From an uncultured Eubacteriales bacterium (GTDB taxonomy: Bacteria > Bacillota > Clostridia > Oscillospirales > Acutalibacteraceae): 64,000 nucleotides of DNA. The notes beneath the pieces are model-generated. The model was given only the letters and a program-made list of their open reading frames with translations. It had not been told where the DNA came from and ran no database searches. The stretch spans positions 248,001 to 312,000 of the forward strand of contig CAKUFK010000001.1 of assembly GCA_934647945.1 (NCBI GenBank), written 5' to 3'. The translations under genes and the position numbers were made by a program. Below are positions 23,746 to 32,815 of this stretch, piece after piece (positions within the stretch are counted from its first letter, which is position 1; every line of letters begins with the position of its first letter).

Positions 23746-25101
23746 TTATCCCTCGCTTCGATGCAGCTCGAGTGACGTGAACTGCGTAAATTCCCCCTGC
23801 CATGCGAGCTTGACGGTCCCGAGCTCGCCATGCCGGTTTTTCGCCACGATGACCTCGGACGTCCCCATCTCCACCGACGACGGATCCTCTTTTTCATTGC
23901 GGTAATACTCGTCGCGGTAAAGGAACAGCACCTGGTCGGCGTCCTGCTCGATGGAGCCGGATTCCCGCAGGTCGGCCAGGGCCGGACGGTGATTGGCCTG
24001 CTTTTCAGTGGAACGGGCGAGCTGGGCGCACACCAGGATCGGGATGTTGAGTTCCTTCGCCATGATCTTGAGGCCCCGGGTGATCTCGGTGACCTCCTGC
24101 ACCCGGTTGTCGATCCTCCTCGGGGATTTCATCAGCTGCAGGTAGTCGACGACAACGAAATCCACGCCGCGCAGGCGGCGCAGGCGCGCTTTCATCTCAG
24201 GGACCGTGACGCTGGCCGTATCGTCCAGGAAAATGGAGGCTTTGCACAGGACGCTGGAAGCAAACGCGATCCGGCCCCATTCGTCCGGCGTCAGGTTGCC
24301 CACCCGCAGCTTTTTGCTCGAGACGCGGGCCTCGGACGAGAGCAGGCGGTTGACCATCTGTTCCCTGGACATCTCCAGGTTGAAGACCGCCACCGTGCGG
24401 TGCTGCTGGATCGCGACGTTGCGCGCGAGGTTCAGGGCAAAGCTCGTCTTGCCCATGCCGGGACGGGCGCCGACGATGATAAGGTCGGATTTATTGAGCC
24501 CGGTCGTGATCTCATCGAGGGCGCTGATGCCAGACGGGATCCCGACAAACTGATCCCGCTGGTCGGAGGCGAGCTTGTTGAACATCTCATAGTTGCTCGC
24601 GAGCACCTCCTGGATGGGGACCAGGCCGCCGGTCTGTTTGCCCTGCCGGATGTCGTAAATCCGCTGTTCCGCCGCGTCCAGGAGCATGGAGGGCTCGGTT
24701 CCCGGATCCATCGCTTCGTCCATGATTTCCCTGGCCGCCTTGATGAGCGAGCGGACGTCGCATTTTTCCCGGACGATGCGGGCATAGTGCGCGATGTTGG
24801 AAATGGAGGGGACGATCTGGGCAAGCTTCAGCAGATAGGCTTTTCCTTCCTCACCGGCAAAAAAAGGCTCCGCCTTGAGAGCCTCGAGAACCGTGACGAA
24901 GTCGATGAGCTGGGATTCCATGAGCTTGGCGGTCATGACCCGGAAAATCGCCTGATGCTCGGGCAGATAAAAATGCTCCGGACGCAGCACGTCCGCCACC
25001 TGGTTGATGCAGTCCGGTTCCATGAGAATGGCGCCGAGCACCGCCTGCTCGGCTTCCAGGCTGTATGGGAGGTTGAGTTCGTCATAAGCATTATCCGGCA
25101 T
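23746..25101 (-). CDS. dnaB: Replicative DNA helicase DnaB (DnaC in Bacillus)
   Basis: 451 aa. N-terminal helical domain starting LPYSLEAEQAVLGAIL. RecA-like C-domain with Walker A GARPGMGKTS (about 207-216), Walker B VVVDYLQL and the arginine-finger region with REIT-like TEITRGLKIMAKEL. No intein is present. GGAG precedes ATG 25101. rplI is 37 nt upstream and tilS 5 nt downstream. The gdpP-rplI-dnaB order matches B. subtilis. Confidence 0.97.
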   Translation of the reverse strand: MPDNAYDELNLPYSLEAEQAVLGAILMEPDCINQVADVLRPEHFYLPEHQAIFRVMTAKLMESQLIDFVTVLEALKAEPFFAGEEGKAYLLKLAQIVPSISNIAHYARIVREKCDVRSLIKAAREIMDEAMDPGTEPSMLLDAAEQRIYDIRQGKQTGGLVPIQEVLASNYEMFNKLASDQRDQFVGIPSGISALDEITTGLNKSDLIIVGARPGMGKTSFALNLARNVAIQQHRTVAVFNLEMSREQMVNRLLSSEARVSSKKLRVGNLTPDEWGRIAFASSVLCKASIFLDDTASVTVPEMKARLRRLRGVDFVVVDYLQLMKSPRRIDNRVQEVTEITRGLKIMAKELNIPILVCAQLARSTEKQANHRPALADLRESGSIEQDADQVLFLYRDEYYRNEKEDPSSVEMGTSEVIVAKNRHGELGTVKLAWQGEFTQFTSLELHRSEG

Positions 25102-25138
25102 GGCTATTCTCCTCGCGCGGCCGTCACCGCTATGTTTC

Positions 25139-25579
25139 TCATTCGCTGACCATGACCGTCATCTTGGCGGTGATTCCCTGGGCGAGCTTGATGACCGCCT
25201 CATAGGAACCGAAGGCCTTGATGTCCGCCATGTCGATTTTCCGCTTGTCCACCGCGACCTGGAACTGCCTTTTCAGCTCTTCCGCGACCTCCTTGGTCGT
25301 GACCGAGCCGAACAGCCGGCCGCCCTGCCCCGCCTTCGCAGACAGCTTCAGCGTTTTTCCGGTCAGCAGGCGGGCAGTGTCCTCCGCTTCCTTCTTTTCC
25401 GTTTCCAAACGATGGCGGGCGGCATCCTCCTTGTTCCTCAGGTCGTTCATCGCCTGGGCATCAGCCGGTACCGCAAGGTTCCGCGGCAGCAGAAAGTTGC
25501 GCGCGTACCCGTCCGAAACGTTGACGAGTTCACCCTTTTTGCCCTGTCCCTTGACATCCTCTTTCAATATGACCTTCAT
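25139..25579 (-). CDS. rplI: 50S ribosomal protein L9
   Basis: 146 aa, family length. N-terminal RNA-binding domain MKVILKEDVKGQGKKGELVNV followed by GYARNFLLPRNLA, a long connecting helix (about 43-75) and the C-terminal rRNA-binding domain with GGRLFGSVTTKEVAEEL. ATG 25579 begins the conserved sequence; the upstream extension of the frame is not translated. Confidence 0.97.
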   Translation of the reverse strand: MKVILKEDVKGQGKKGELVNVSDGYARNFLLPRNLAVPADAQAMNDLRNKEDAARHRLETEKKEAEDTARLLTGKTLKLSAKAGQGGRLFGSVTTKEVAEELKRQFQVAVDKRKIDMADIKAFGSYEAVIKLAQGITAKMTVMVSE

Positions 25580-25604
25580 GATCCATCCCCGCTTTCCGTG
25601 AAAT

Positions 25605-27605
25605 TCAAACCGATTCGTTCTGATGGAGCTGTGCGGCCAGGGATTGTTCCCTGGTCTGGATATGCGCATCGATCGCGCTGACGAGGAGGCGCCTGGCCTC
25701 CTCCATGCCGGTGTCCCTGAGATAGGCGCCGGCCATGGTCAGATGCCCGCCGCCGCCGATGGCCTCCATGACGAGCTGGACATTGAAATCCCCCAGGGAA
25801 CGGGCGGAAACGTTGACTCCGCCATTTTCGATGAAAAGGGTGAAAGCGGCGTCCACTCCCTTGATGGAGAGCAGCTCATCCGCGGCTTGGGCAGCCGCGA
25901 TGCGGACCTCGGTGCCGCCGTCCTCGTCATACGCGATGGCGGTGCGGCGGTAGATCTCCGCCCGGGAGACGATATCCGCCTTCTTGCGGTAGGTCGCCGC
26001 GCTTTCGGAGAACATCCGCTTGACCTCGACCGTGTCGGCCCCCTGCCGGCGCAGATAAGCGGCGGCCTCGAATGTCCGCACGCCGGCTTTCATCACAAAG
26101 CTGCGGGTGTCCAGCATGATTCCCGCGAGCAGCGCCTCGGCCTCCAGCCGGGAAATGCAGTGGGCCCCCATGTACTGCACCAACTCCGCCACCATTTCGG
26201 ATGCCGAGCTGGAATAGGGCTCATGATAGAAGATCACCGCGTTTTCGATATGGTTGACCATCTTGCGGTGGTGGTCGATGACCACGACGGTCGACGCCCG
26301 CTGATAGAGAGGCGGCCATTCCAGCATATCGGGATTGTGGGTATCGGTGATGATCAGCAGGGTGCGGCGGTTGACGAGAGGCAGGCCGTCGTCCGGCTCG
26401 ATGAAGAGATCCCCCCGCCCCGCCTGGTCGTAGCGGTCAAGGAGCTCTCTGGCGAGCGTTTTATCCCGCTGGGTCACCACATACGCGGGCCGGCCCAGGC
26501 TGCGCGCCGCCGCCGCCATGGCCACCGCCGAACCGAGGCAGTCGAGGTCGGAGAAGCGGTGCCCCATCACCAGGACGTTTTCGCTGCCCTCGATCAGTTC
26601 CTGCAGAGCCGAGGCGACCACGCGGGTGCGCACCTTGGTGCGTTTTTCCACCCCTTTGGAGACGCCGCCGTAGAAATCGAAGCCGTTTTTGGTTTTGACC
26701 GCCGCCTGGTCGCCTCCGCGGCCGAGCGCCATTTCGATGGCCTGTCTGGCCATCGCTTCGGATTCCCGCAGGGTTTCCCCCTGTCCCACGCCGATGGACA
26801 GGGTCACGCTGATCCTCTCGCTGGTCTGGATCGACCGCACGCGGTCGAGGATATCGAACCGGCCGGCGACCATCTGCTCGAGGTGGCGTTCCTCCAGCAG
26901 CACCATGAAGCGGTCGCTGCCGTATTTGCGCAGGATACCGGAGGTGGCGCCGACCCAATCCTCCAGGATGGTCTCCACCCGGCCGGTGATCTGCGCCCTC
27001 TCGCTGTCCCGGATGTCCTGCATGACCTCCTCGACGTTGTCTATGTAGACCATCATCACGGCGGGGCGGCTGAGGGCGTATTCCTCGGCGATCTCCTTCA
27101 GGTGGGTGTTGTCCACATAGTACAGGACGTACAGGGCCGTATCCCGCACCCGGACGGTGCTGGTATAGACAGTATAGCACCGGCCCCGGTATTCCATGTC
27201 GAAAAAGCGTTTTTTGCCCAGTTCCTTCGTGCCCGCGCCGCCGTCGACGGTCTCGACCGGATCGCCGAACAGTTCCCCCCCGTCCAGCACCTGGTTGCGG
27301 AAGGGTTCATTGTACCAAAGGACCTCCCCCTGCTCGCTCGCCACCACAACCGGCAGCGGGAACAGGGCGAGGGCGTCCCGGTTTGTCTGGTCGAGGTGCC
27401 CCGAAATCCGGGTGAGATACCGTCCGATATCCGCCTTCATCCGGCTGAGCCGCCAGATGCAGATCCCCAGCACCGCCAGCACCACGCCGGCCTCCACATA
27501 GAAAACCAGCGGATTGAGGAAAAAGGTGGCCCCCGTCACGATGACGAGGGTCGCCCCCAGAAGGATCACAGCGGGAGAGAGGCTCCAAAACGCTTTCTTT
27601 TTCAT
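25605..27605 (-). CDS. gdpP: Cyclic-di-AMP phosphodiesterase GdpP (DHH family)
   Basis: 666 aa. Two N-terminal membrane helices (about 5-50), a PAS-like region, a degenerate GGDEF domain, then DHH (VMGHRFSDLDCLGSA; DTHNPDM; VVVIDHHRKM) and DHHA1 ending in GGGHLTMAGAYL. It hydrolyses c-di-AMP to pApA, controlling potassium and turgor balance and beta-lactam tolerance in Firmicutes. ATG 27605 (MKKKAFW) has GGGAGA at good spacing; ATG 27611 is too close to that site. It lies between the RNase J and L9 genes, on the same strand. Confidence 0.93.
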   Translation of the reverse strand: MKKKAFWSLSPAVILLGATLVIVTGATFFLNPLVFYVEAGVVLAVLGICIWRLSRMKADIGRYLTRISGHLDQTNRDALALFPLPVVVASEQGEVLWYNEPFRNQVLDGGELFGDPVETVDGGAGTKELGKKRFFDMEYRGRCYTVYTSTVRVRDTALYVLYYVDNTHLKEIAEEYALSRPAVMMVYIDNVEEVMQDIRDSERAQITGRVETILEDWVGATSGILRKYGSDRFMVLLEERHLEQMVAGRFDILDRVRSIQTSERISVTLSIGVGQGETLRESEAMARQAIEMALGRGGDQAAVKTKNGFDFYGGVSKGVEKRTKVRTRVVASALQELIEGSENVLVMGHRFSDLDCLGSAVAMAAAARSLGRPAYVVTQRDKTLARELLDRYDQAGRGDLFIEPDDGLPLVNRRTLLIITDTHNPDMLEWPPLYQRASTVVVIDHHRKMVNHIENAVIFYHEPYSSSASEMVAELVQYMGAHCISRLEAEALLAGIMLDTRSFVMKAGVRTFEAAAYLRRQGADTVEVKRMFSESAATYRKKADIVSRAEIYRRTAIAYDEDGGTEVRIAAAQAADELLSIKGVDAAFTLFIENGGVNVSARSLGDFNVQLVMEAIGGGGHLTMAGAYLRDTGMEEARRLLVSAIDAHIQTREQSLAAQLHQNESV

Positions 27606-27660
27606 CGGCATCTCTCCCTTTCCGGTCGTTGTGTCGTCAAACAGCCGTGCAGAAGCACGG

Positions 27661-29511
27661 TCATACATCCATGATGATAGGCAGGATCATCGGGCTGCGT
27701 TTGGTTTTCTGGAACAGCATGTGGGACAGTTCATCCCGCACCTTGGACTTCATCGTCGTCCAATCGTAAGCGTGGTCGCGGCAGCACTCCTCGAGCACCC
27801 CCCGGGCGATCGCCCGGGCGTCGTCGATCAGGCGCTCCGATTCCCGCACATAGACGAAGCCGCGGGAGACGATATCCGGCCCCGACACCACCTGCCCGAT
27901 CGACGTGTCGATGGCGGCCACCACCACGATCAGGCCGTCCTGGGCCAGGTGCTTCCGATCCCGCAGCACGATGCTGCCCACGTCGCCCACTCCGAGACCG
28001 TCCACCAGTACCCGGCCGGCCGGGACCGTGCCCGTGACCTCCATCTTATCGGTGGTGATTTCGATGACCCGGCCGATGTCGGGAATCAGCACGTTTTTCG
28101 GGCTCATGCCCATGGCGCGGGCCAGCGCCGCGTGCTTGTGCATATGCTTCTGCTCGCCGTGGACCGGGATGAAATACCGGGGCTTGGTCAACCCGTGGAC
28201 GATTTTGAGCTCCTCCTGGCAGGCGTGCCCGGAGACATGGACGTCGTACATCTTTTCATACACCACGTCACAGCCCCGCTTCATCAGCTCGTTGACCACC
28301 CGGCCCACGGTCTTCTCGTTGCCGGGAATGGGGGTCGCGGAAATGATGATATAGTCGTCGGGGCCCACCTCCACCTGCCGGTGGTCGGAAAAGGCCATCC
28401 GGGTGAGCGCCGACATGGGCTCGCCCTGGGAGCCCGTGGTGATGATGGTCATTTTGTCTTTCGGGTACCGGTTGATCAAATCGATGTCGATCAGGATCCC
28501 TTCCGGCACGGTCAGATACCCGAGCTCGGTCGCAATACTGACAAAATTGAGCATACTCCGCCCCGAGACGGCCACCTTCCGCCCGTCCTTCGTCGCGGCG
28601 TCGATGATCTGCTGGATGCGGTGGAGGTTGGAGGAAAACGTCGCGATGATGATCCGCTTGTTTTCCGCCTTTTTGAACAGGTTGGCGAAACTGTCCCCCA
28701 CCACCCGCTCGCTCGGCGTATAGCCGGGGCGCTCGGCGTTGGTGGAGTCGGCCAGAAGGGCGAGCACGCCCGCGTTGCCGAGCTCCCCCAGCCGGGCGAG
28801 ATCCATCATTTTCCCCATGATCGGGGTGCAGTCGATTTTGAAGTCCCCCGTATGCACCACGTAGCCAAGCGGGGTTTTGATCCCCAGCGCCACCGCGTCG
28901 GGGATGGAGTGGTTGACGTGGATGAATTCCACCGAAACGGCGCCGAACTGGATCACGCCGCCCGGCTCCACGACGTTCAGGCGCACCTTGCCCGATAGGC
29001 CGTGCTCCCGGAGCTTGGAATCGACGAGCGCCAGGGTGAGCTTAGTGCCGTAAATCGGGAAATTCATCTGTTTGAGCAGGTAGGGCAGGCCGCCGATATG
29101 GTCCTCATGCCCGTGGGTGAGCACAATCCCCTTGATCCGGTCCCGGTTCTTTTCCACATAGGTGAAATCGGGGAGCACGATATCCACGCCGAGCATCTCG
29201 TCGTCCGGGAATGCCATGCCGCAGTCGATCAGAAAGGCGTCGTCCCCATATTCGAACAGGGTGATATTCTTGCCGATTTCGTTGAGGCCGCCGAGCATGG
29301 TGAGCTTGACCGGCGTGGCCGGCACGGCCTGTTTTTTCGGCGGGCGGCCCCGGCGGGGACGGTTTGTCCGGGCGGGGGCGGCGGCATCCGCCGCCGGGAC
29401 GGCAGCCGGAGCGACAGGGCGGGTCCTCTCGGGCTGTCCTTTGGCGGGCGCACGGGAGGGGCGGTTGCCCGGTCCCTGGCCGCTGGTCTTTTTTTGGTTG
29501 TCGGTTGTCAC
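27661..29511 (-). CDS. rnj: Ribonuclease J with extended N-terminus
   Basis: 616 aa. An unusual Pro/Ala/Arg/Lys-rich, probably disordered extension (1-67) precedes the metallo-beta-lactamase core, which starts LTMLGGLNEIGKN and has zinc motif HGHEDH (about 131-136). Beta-CASP motifs and the C-terminal domain follow. It is a 5'-3' exo/endoribonuclease in mRNA decay and rRNA maturation. GTG 29511 has GGAGG 7 nt upstream; an ORF start at 29568 does not. The extension may mediate RNA or degradosome contacts. Confidence 0.92.
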   Translation of the reverse strand: MTTDNQKKTSGQGPGNRPSRAPAKGQPERTRPVAPAAVPAADAAAPARTNRPRRGRPPKKQAVPATPVKLTMLGGLNEIGKNITLFEYGDDAFLIDCGMAFPDDEMLGVDIVLPDFTYVEKNRDRIKGIVLTHGHEDHIGGLPYLLKQMNFPIYGTKLTLALVDSKLREHGLSGKVRLNVVEPGGVIQFGAVSVEFIHVNHSIPDAVALGIKTPLGYVVHTGDFKIDCTPIMGKMMDLARLGELGNAGVLALLADSTNAERPGYTPSERVVGDSFANLFKKAENKRIIIATFSSNLHRIQQIIDAATKDGRKVAVSGRSMLNFVSIATELGYLTVPEGILIDIDLINRYPKDKMTIITTGSQGEPMSALTRMAFSDHRQVEVGPDDYIIISATPIPGNEKTVGRVVNELMKRGCDVVYEKMYDVHVSGHACQEELKIVHGLTKPRYFIPVHGEQKHMHKHAALARAMGMSPKNVLIPDIGRVIEITTDKMEVTGTVPAGRVLVDGLGVGDVGSIVLRDRKHLAQDGLIVVVAAIDTSIGQVVSGPDIVSRGFVYVRESERLIDDARAIARGVLEECCRDHAYDWTTMKSKVRDELSHMLFQKTKRSPMILPIIMDV

Positions 29512-29657
29512 AAAAAATCCTCCGTTTCTTTGTTTGGCAGGACATATCGCACGGGAAAAGAGCCCCACGGCCGTGGAGCTGTCCGATCAACGTATCATCC
29601 GATCACATTTCATAGGACGCCTTTGCAATAATCCGGTCACAAGTAATCTCCTTTATT

Positions 29658-31997
29658 TTACTGTTTTTCCTCTCCGATGTCAAGGAAAACCGTACCAAGT
29701 TTCTGTTCGAGCTCCCCGCAGAGCTCGGCGGCCGACTCCGAATCCTGCGCCTCCGCCACCAGGATCAGGCTCTTCCCCCGTTTGGAGGGGCGGACGAGGA
29801 CGATTCCCGAAGGCAGGCGGAACCGGCTTCCCTCCCCCATGCTGTCGCGCCGGCCGCCGTTCAGCTTTTGCAGGACCTGGCCGGGATTGGCCGAGCAGGG
29901 CACGGTCTTCGCCGTGACGGCAAAGGCGGGAAGCTCCTCGAGCAGGCCGGAAATGCTCGAACGGGTCCGTTTTAGCCAATTCAGCAGCCGGACGGCCATC
30001 ATCAGGCCGTCCCTCGTCCAGGGCTGGTTGGCCGCCAGGCGGCGGGCGTCCCGGTCGGATTCGTCGGACGGGCAGCTCAAATACCGTTTGACCTGGCTGC
30101 CATAGCTCGCCGCCAACTGGTCGATGGCCAGCGGCGCATCATAGGGAAGGGCGAGATCCCCGCCGGTTTTGAGCTCGATCAGGCAGTTCATCGCCAGCAC
30201 CCGCTCCGGCCAGACATACCCGGCGACGGGATCGAAAACCGACAGCCGCCGCCCGCCGGCCCCCAGGTGCAGCCGCAGGCCTCCGTCCATCGCGCAGCCG
30301 ATGGTGGAAAGGACCGAGGACAGAAGCTTGACCGGCTCCAGGTCGGAGCCCCGCACCTCCGCCTTCATCCCGCTGAGCCCGTCCGGCGCCAGGCTGATGA
30401 GCTCCTGCCGGTAGAGCTGCCGCATCCCCGACATATCGGTCGGCTCCCGCAGGCTGTCCCACCCGGCCCGGGCGAAATCCCCCGTGGACAGACGGGACTC
30501 CACCGCCCGTTCGAGCGAGCGCGGCGCCGGCAGGCCGCCGGATGTGGAGAGACGCACGGCCCCGCGGGGCCCGCCCGCGATATAGACGCCGGTGCGGATC
30601 AGGCTGAAATTGACGAAATAATCGAACTGGGGATCGATGCAGGTTCCAAAGTCCCACACCAGCCCTCCGGCCGATAGGATCCCCGATACCAGCGCCATTT
30701 TCATGACCGAGGCCGCCTTGTCGTGGCTGCATCCCACGGCGACCTTCTCCCCCCGCGCCAGGCTGCCGATGGCCGCGCCCAGCCGCGCACAGAATTCGGG
30801 GGTGAGCTCCACCCCCGTCTCCCCCGTCAATCCGTTTTCATCGAACTGGAAGAGCTGCTGATGGCCGCTGTGCAGGTTTTCCCTCTGGCAGCAGTTGGAC
30901 TCGACTTTCTTGTCCGGCCAGATCCGGACATCCGGGCTGACGGAGGCATATTCCCCCACCACGCTGCCGGCGCCCAGCACCACTCCTTCGAACAGGGAGG
31001 CACCCCGCCGGACCGAGGCGCCATGGCAGACCAGCGCGCCCGTCATGGAGGAGCGGTCGCCCGCATAGGCGCTCGGCAGCAGGACCGAGCCCCGGATTTT
31101 CGCGTTGTGGCCCACGTGGCAGCCGTCGTCCAGCACGGCGAACGGCCCGATCTGGGCCCCCGCCCCGATCCGCACATCCGCGCCGATATAGACGGGCGGG
31201 GTGATGCTGTAACTTCCGGCGGGCTTGGTTCCGCCGGTGAGCACCCCGTCGGCGGGATGGAGCTCGGTGCGCACCCGGCCCTCCAGTATGTCCCGCTGGG
31301 CGTTCAGATAAGACGGGATATCCCGCAGATCGTTCCAATACCCGTCGTCCTCATAGGCGTAAACCGGCAGGCCGTCCTTGATCATTTGGGGAAACAAGCC
31401 GTGCAGGAAATCCATCTGCGGATCGTCCGGCCATATGCGGAGCAGATCCGTTTCCAGGATATAGACGCCGGTGTCCGCCGTGTCGGTCGCCGCCTGCGCC
31501 CAGCTCGGCTTGTCCATCAGCCCCGTCACCCGGCCGTCCTCCCCCACGTCCACGAGGGCGTGCTCCCGGGGATCGCCGACACGGGTCACGACCAGGGTGG
31601 CGGCCGCCCCCGCCGCCTTGTGGAAGGCCAGGGCGCTCGTCAGGTCGATGTCGGTCAGGATATCCCCCCGGATGACCAGCACCGTCTCCTCGCCGTCCGC
31701 GAGGGCGAGCAGCGCCTGGCGGGCGTTCCCGGCCGGCCCGCAGTCCCGGTCCGACTCCTGATAGGACAGCGCCACACCGCGGTGCTGTTCCCCGAGCCCT
31801 TCCTCCACCCGGGTAGGCAGGTAGCGGGTGCAGATCCGGGCACGGCGGACACCGTGCCGTTCGAGGAGATCGAGCGTATACGCCATCAGCGGCCGCCCGC
31901 ACAGGCGGACCATGGGTTTGGGCACGTCGCAGGTCAGGGGGCGCAGGGCTTCCTCCTCCCCTTCCGCCAGAACGACCGCCGTCATCAACTCACTCAT
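29658..31997 (-). CDS. Degenerate sugar nucleotidyltransferase / left-handed helix / phosphomannomutase fusion
   Basis: 779 aa. Nucleotidyltransferase-like domain (1-235), hexapeptide left-handed beta-helix region (about 255-365), phosphoglucomutase/phosphomannomutase-like domain (about 385-779). The architecture is known in bacteria as ManC/GlmU-PMM fusions. The active sites are eroded. The loop that should read GGxGTRLRPLT is AEGEEEALRPLT (11-22). The mutase phosphoserine loop (normally TASHNP) is IAGGPRGAVRLSTSGG (about 470-485). The metal loop (normally DxDxDR) is LGAGGRRLSV (about 573-582). A regulatory or binding role is more likely than catalysis. ATG 31997 follows AAAGGA. It lies 146 nt upstream of RNase J, same strand. 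Confidence 0.75.
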   Translation of the reverse strand: MSELMTAVVLAEGEEEALRPLTCDVPKPMVRLCGRPLMAYTLDLLERHGVRRARICTRYLPTRVEEGLGEQHRGVALSYQESDRDCGPAGNARQALLALADGEETVLVIRGDILTDIDLTSALAFHKAAGAAATLVVTRVGDPREHALVDVGEDGRVTGLMDKPSWAQAATDTADTGVYILETDLLRIWPDDPQMDFLHGLFPQMIKDGLPVYAYEDDGYWNDLRDIPSYLNAQRDILEGRVRTELHPADGVLTGGTKPAGSYSITPPVYIGADVRIGAGAQIGPFAVLDDGCHVGHNAKIRGSVLLPSAYAGDRSSMTGALVCHGASVRRGASLFEGVVLGAGSVVGEYASVSPDVRIWPDKKVESNCCQRENLHSGHQQLFQFDENGLTGETGVELTPEFCARLGAAIGSLARGEKVAVGCSHDKAASVMKMALVSGILSAGGLVWDFGTCIDPQFDYFVNFSLIRTGVYIAGGPRGAVRLSTSGGLPAPRSLERAVESRLSTGDFARAGWDSLREPTDMSGMRQLYRQELISLAPDGLSGMKAEVRGSDLEPVKLLSSVLSTIGCAMDGGLRLHLGAGGRRLSVFDPVAGYVWPERVLAMNCLIELKTGGDLALPYDAPLAIDQLAASYGSQVKRYLSCPSDESDRDARRLAANQPWTRDGLMMAVRLLNWLKRTRSSISGLLEELPAFAVTAKTVPCSANPGQVLQKLNGGRRDSMGEGSRFRLPSGIVLVRPSKRGKSLILVAEAQDSESAAELCGELEQKLGTVFLDIGEEKQ

Positions 31998-32130
31998 ATA
32001 CCAAAACATCCTTTCGTGATGCGGAAAAGGAACGCCCCGCACAAATCAAATTCTTCCGCCGTGCGCAGACGCACCGCATCCTCTTTTCCGCGATATCCAT
32101 AGTATGGACCGGAAAAAGATGGTTTATATC

Positions 32131-32158
32131 TTGCTCCCCGGGGATTTTTTGGTATAAT
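32131..32158 (+). promoter_or_regulatory. Promoter of rnhA
   Basis: TTGCTC (32131-32136), 16-nt spacer, perfect TATAAT (32153-32158), 42 nt upstream of ATG 32201. Confidence 0.65.
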
Positions 32159-32200
32159 GGAATGCGAACGGAAAATACTGTTTAGACAGGGTGGATACGC

Positions 32201-32641
32201 ATGAAACAGATCGAGCTTTTCACCGACGGCGCCTGCTCGGGAAATCCCGGCCCGGGCGGATGGGGCGCCATTCTCCGCTATGGGGGACGGGAAAAGGAGC
32301 TGTCCGGTGGCGCCCCCCAGACCACCAACAACCGTATGGAGCTCACCGCGGTCATCGAAGGACTGGCGGCCCTCCGGGAATCCTGCGCGGTCACTGTCGT
32401 CAGCGATTCCCGTTACGTCGTGGACGGCATCGAAAAGGGCTGGGCGAAATCCTGGAAGCGCAACGGCTGGCGCAAGTCCGACAAAAAGCCCGCCCTCAAC
32501 GCGGATCTGTGGGACAAGCTCCTGACTCTGCTCGAGTTCCACCAGGTGGGCTTCCGCTGGGTCCATGGCCATCAGGGACATCCGGAAAACGAACGCTGCG
32601 ATCAGATGGCGGTTATGGAAAGCCAGAAGTACGCGCGATAA
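32201..32641 (+). CDS. rnhA: Ribonuclease HI
   Basis: 146 aa. It cleaves RNA in RNA-DNA hybrids. All four acidic ligands are present: Asp9 (LFTDGACSGNPGPGGW), Glu47 (NNRMELTAV), Asp69 (VSDSRYV) and Asp134 (ERCDQMA), with His in WVHGHQGHPEN. The basic segment WAKSWKRNGWRKSDKKP is the E. coli-type handle region. It is transcribed alone from the promoter at 32131. AGGGTGG precedes ATG. Confidence 0.95.
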   Translation: MKQIELFTDGACSGNPGPGGWGAILRYGGREKELSGGAPQTTNNRMELTAVIEGLAALRESCAVTVVSDSRYVVDGIEKGWAKSWKRNGWRKSDKKPALNADLWDKLLTLLEFHQVGFRWVHGHQGHPENERCDQMAVMESQKYAR

Positions 32642-32710
32642 CCGGCCAATCCCCCGAAATTCGATTCTATCCATAATTTCCCGCGTTCTTTCCCTGAAAT
32701 ATGGTGAGAT

Positions 32711-32746
32711 TGGTATATTGCAATATACACCAAAATGGTATATATT
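32711..32746 (+). promoter_or_regulatory. Promoter with overlapping AT-rich dyad upstream of the cysteine desulfurase
   Basis: TTGCAA (32718-32723), 17-nt spacer, TATATT (32741-32746). The -35 lies at the centre of an imperfect dyad: TATATTGCAATATA (32714-32727) is a perfect 14-bp palindrome, flanked by TTGGT and ACCAA-like arms. Iron-sulfur genes are often repressed by Rrf2/IscR proteins binding such sites, but no such regulator is in the window. Confidence 0.5.
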
Positions 32747-32815
32747 ATAGACGGGATGATTCCGGAACGGAATACGCTCCCATATCCCCGATTGAATAAG
32801 GAAGCTGGTGTGCTC

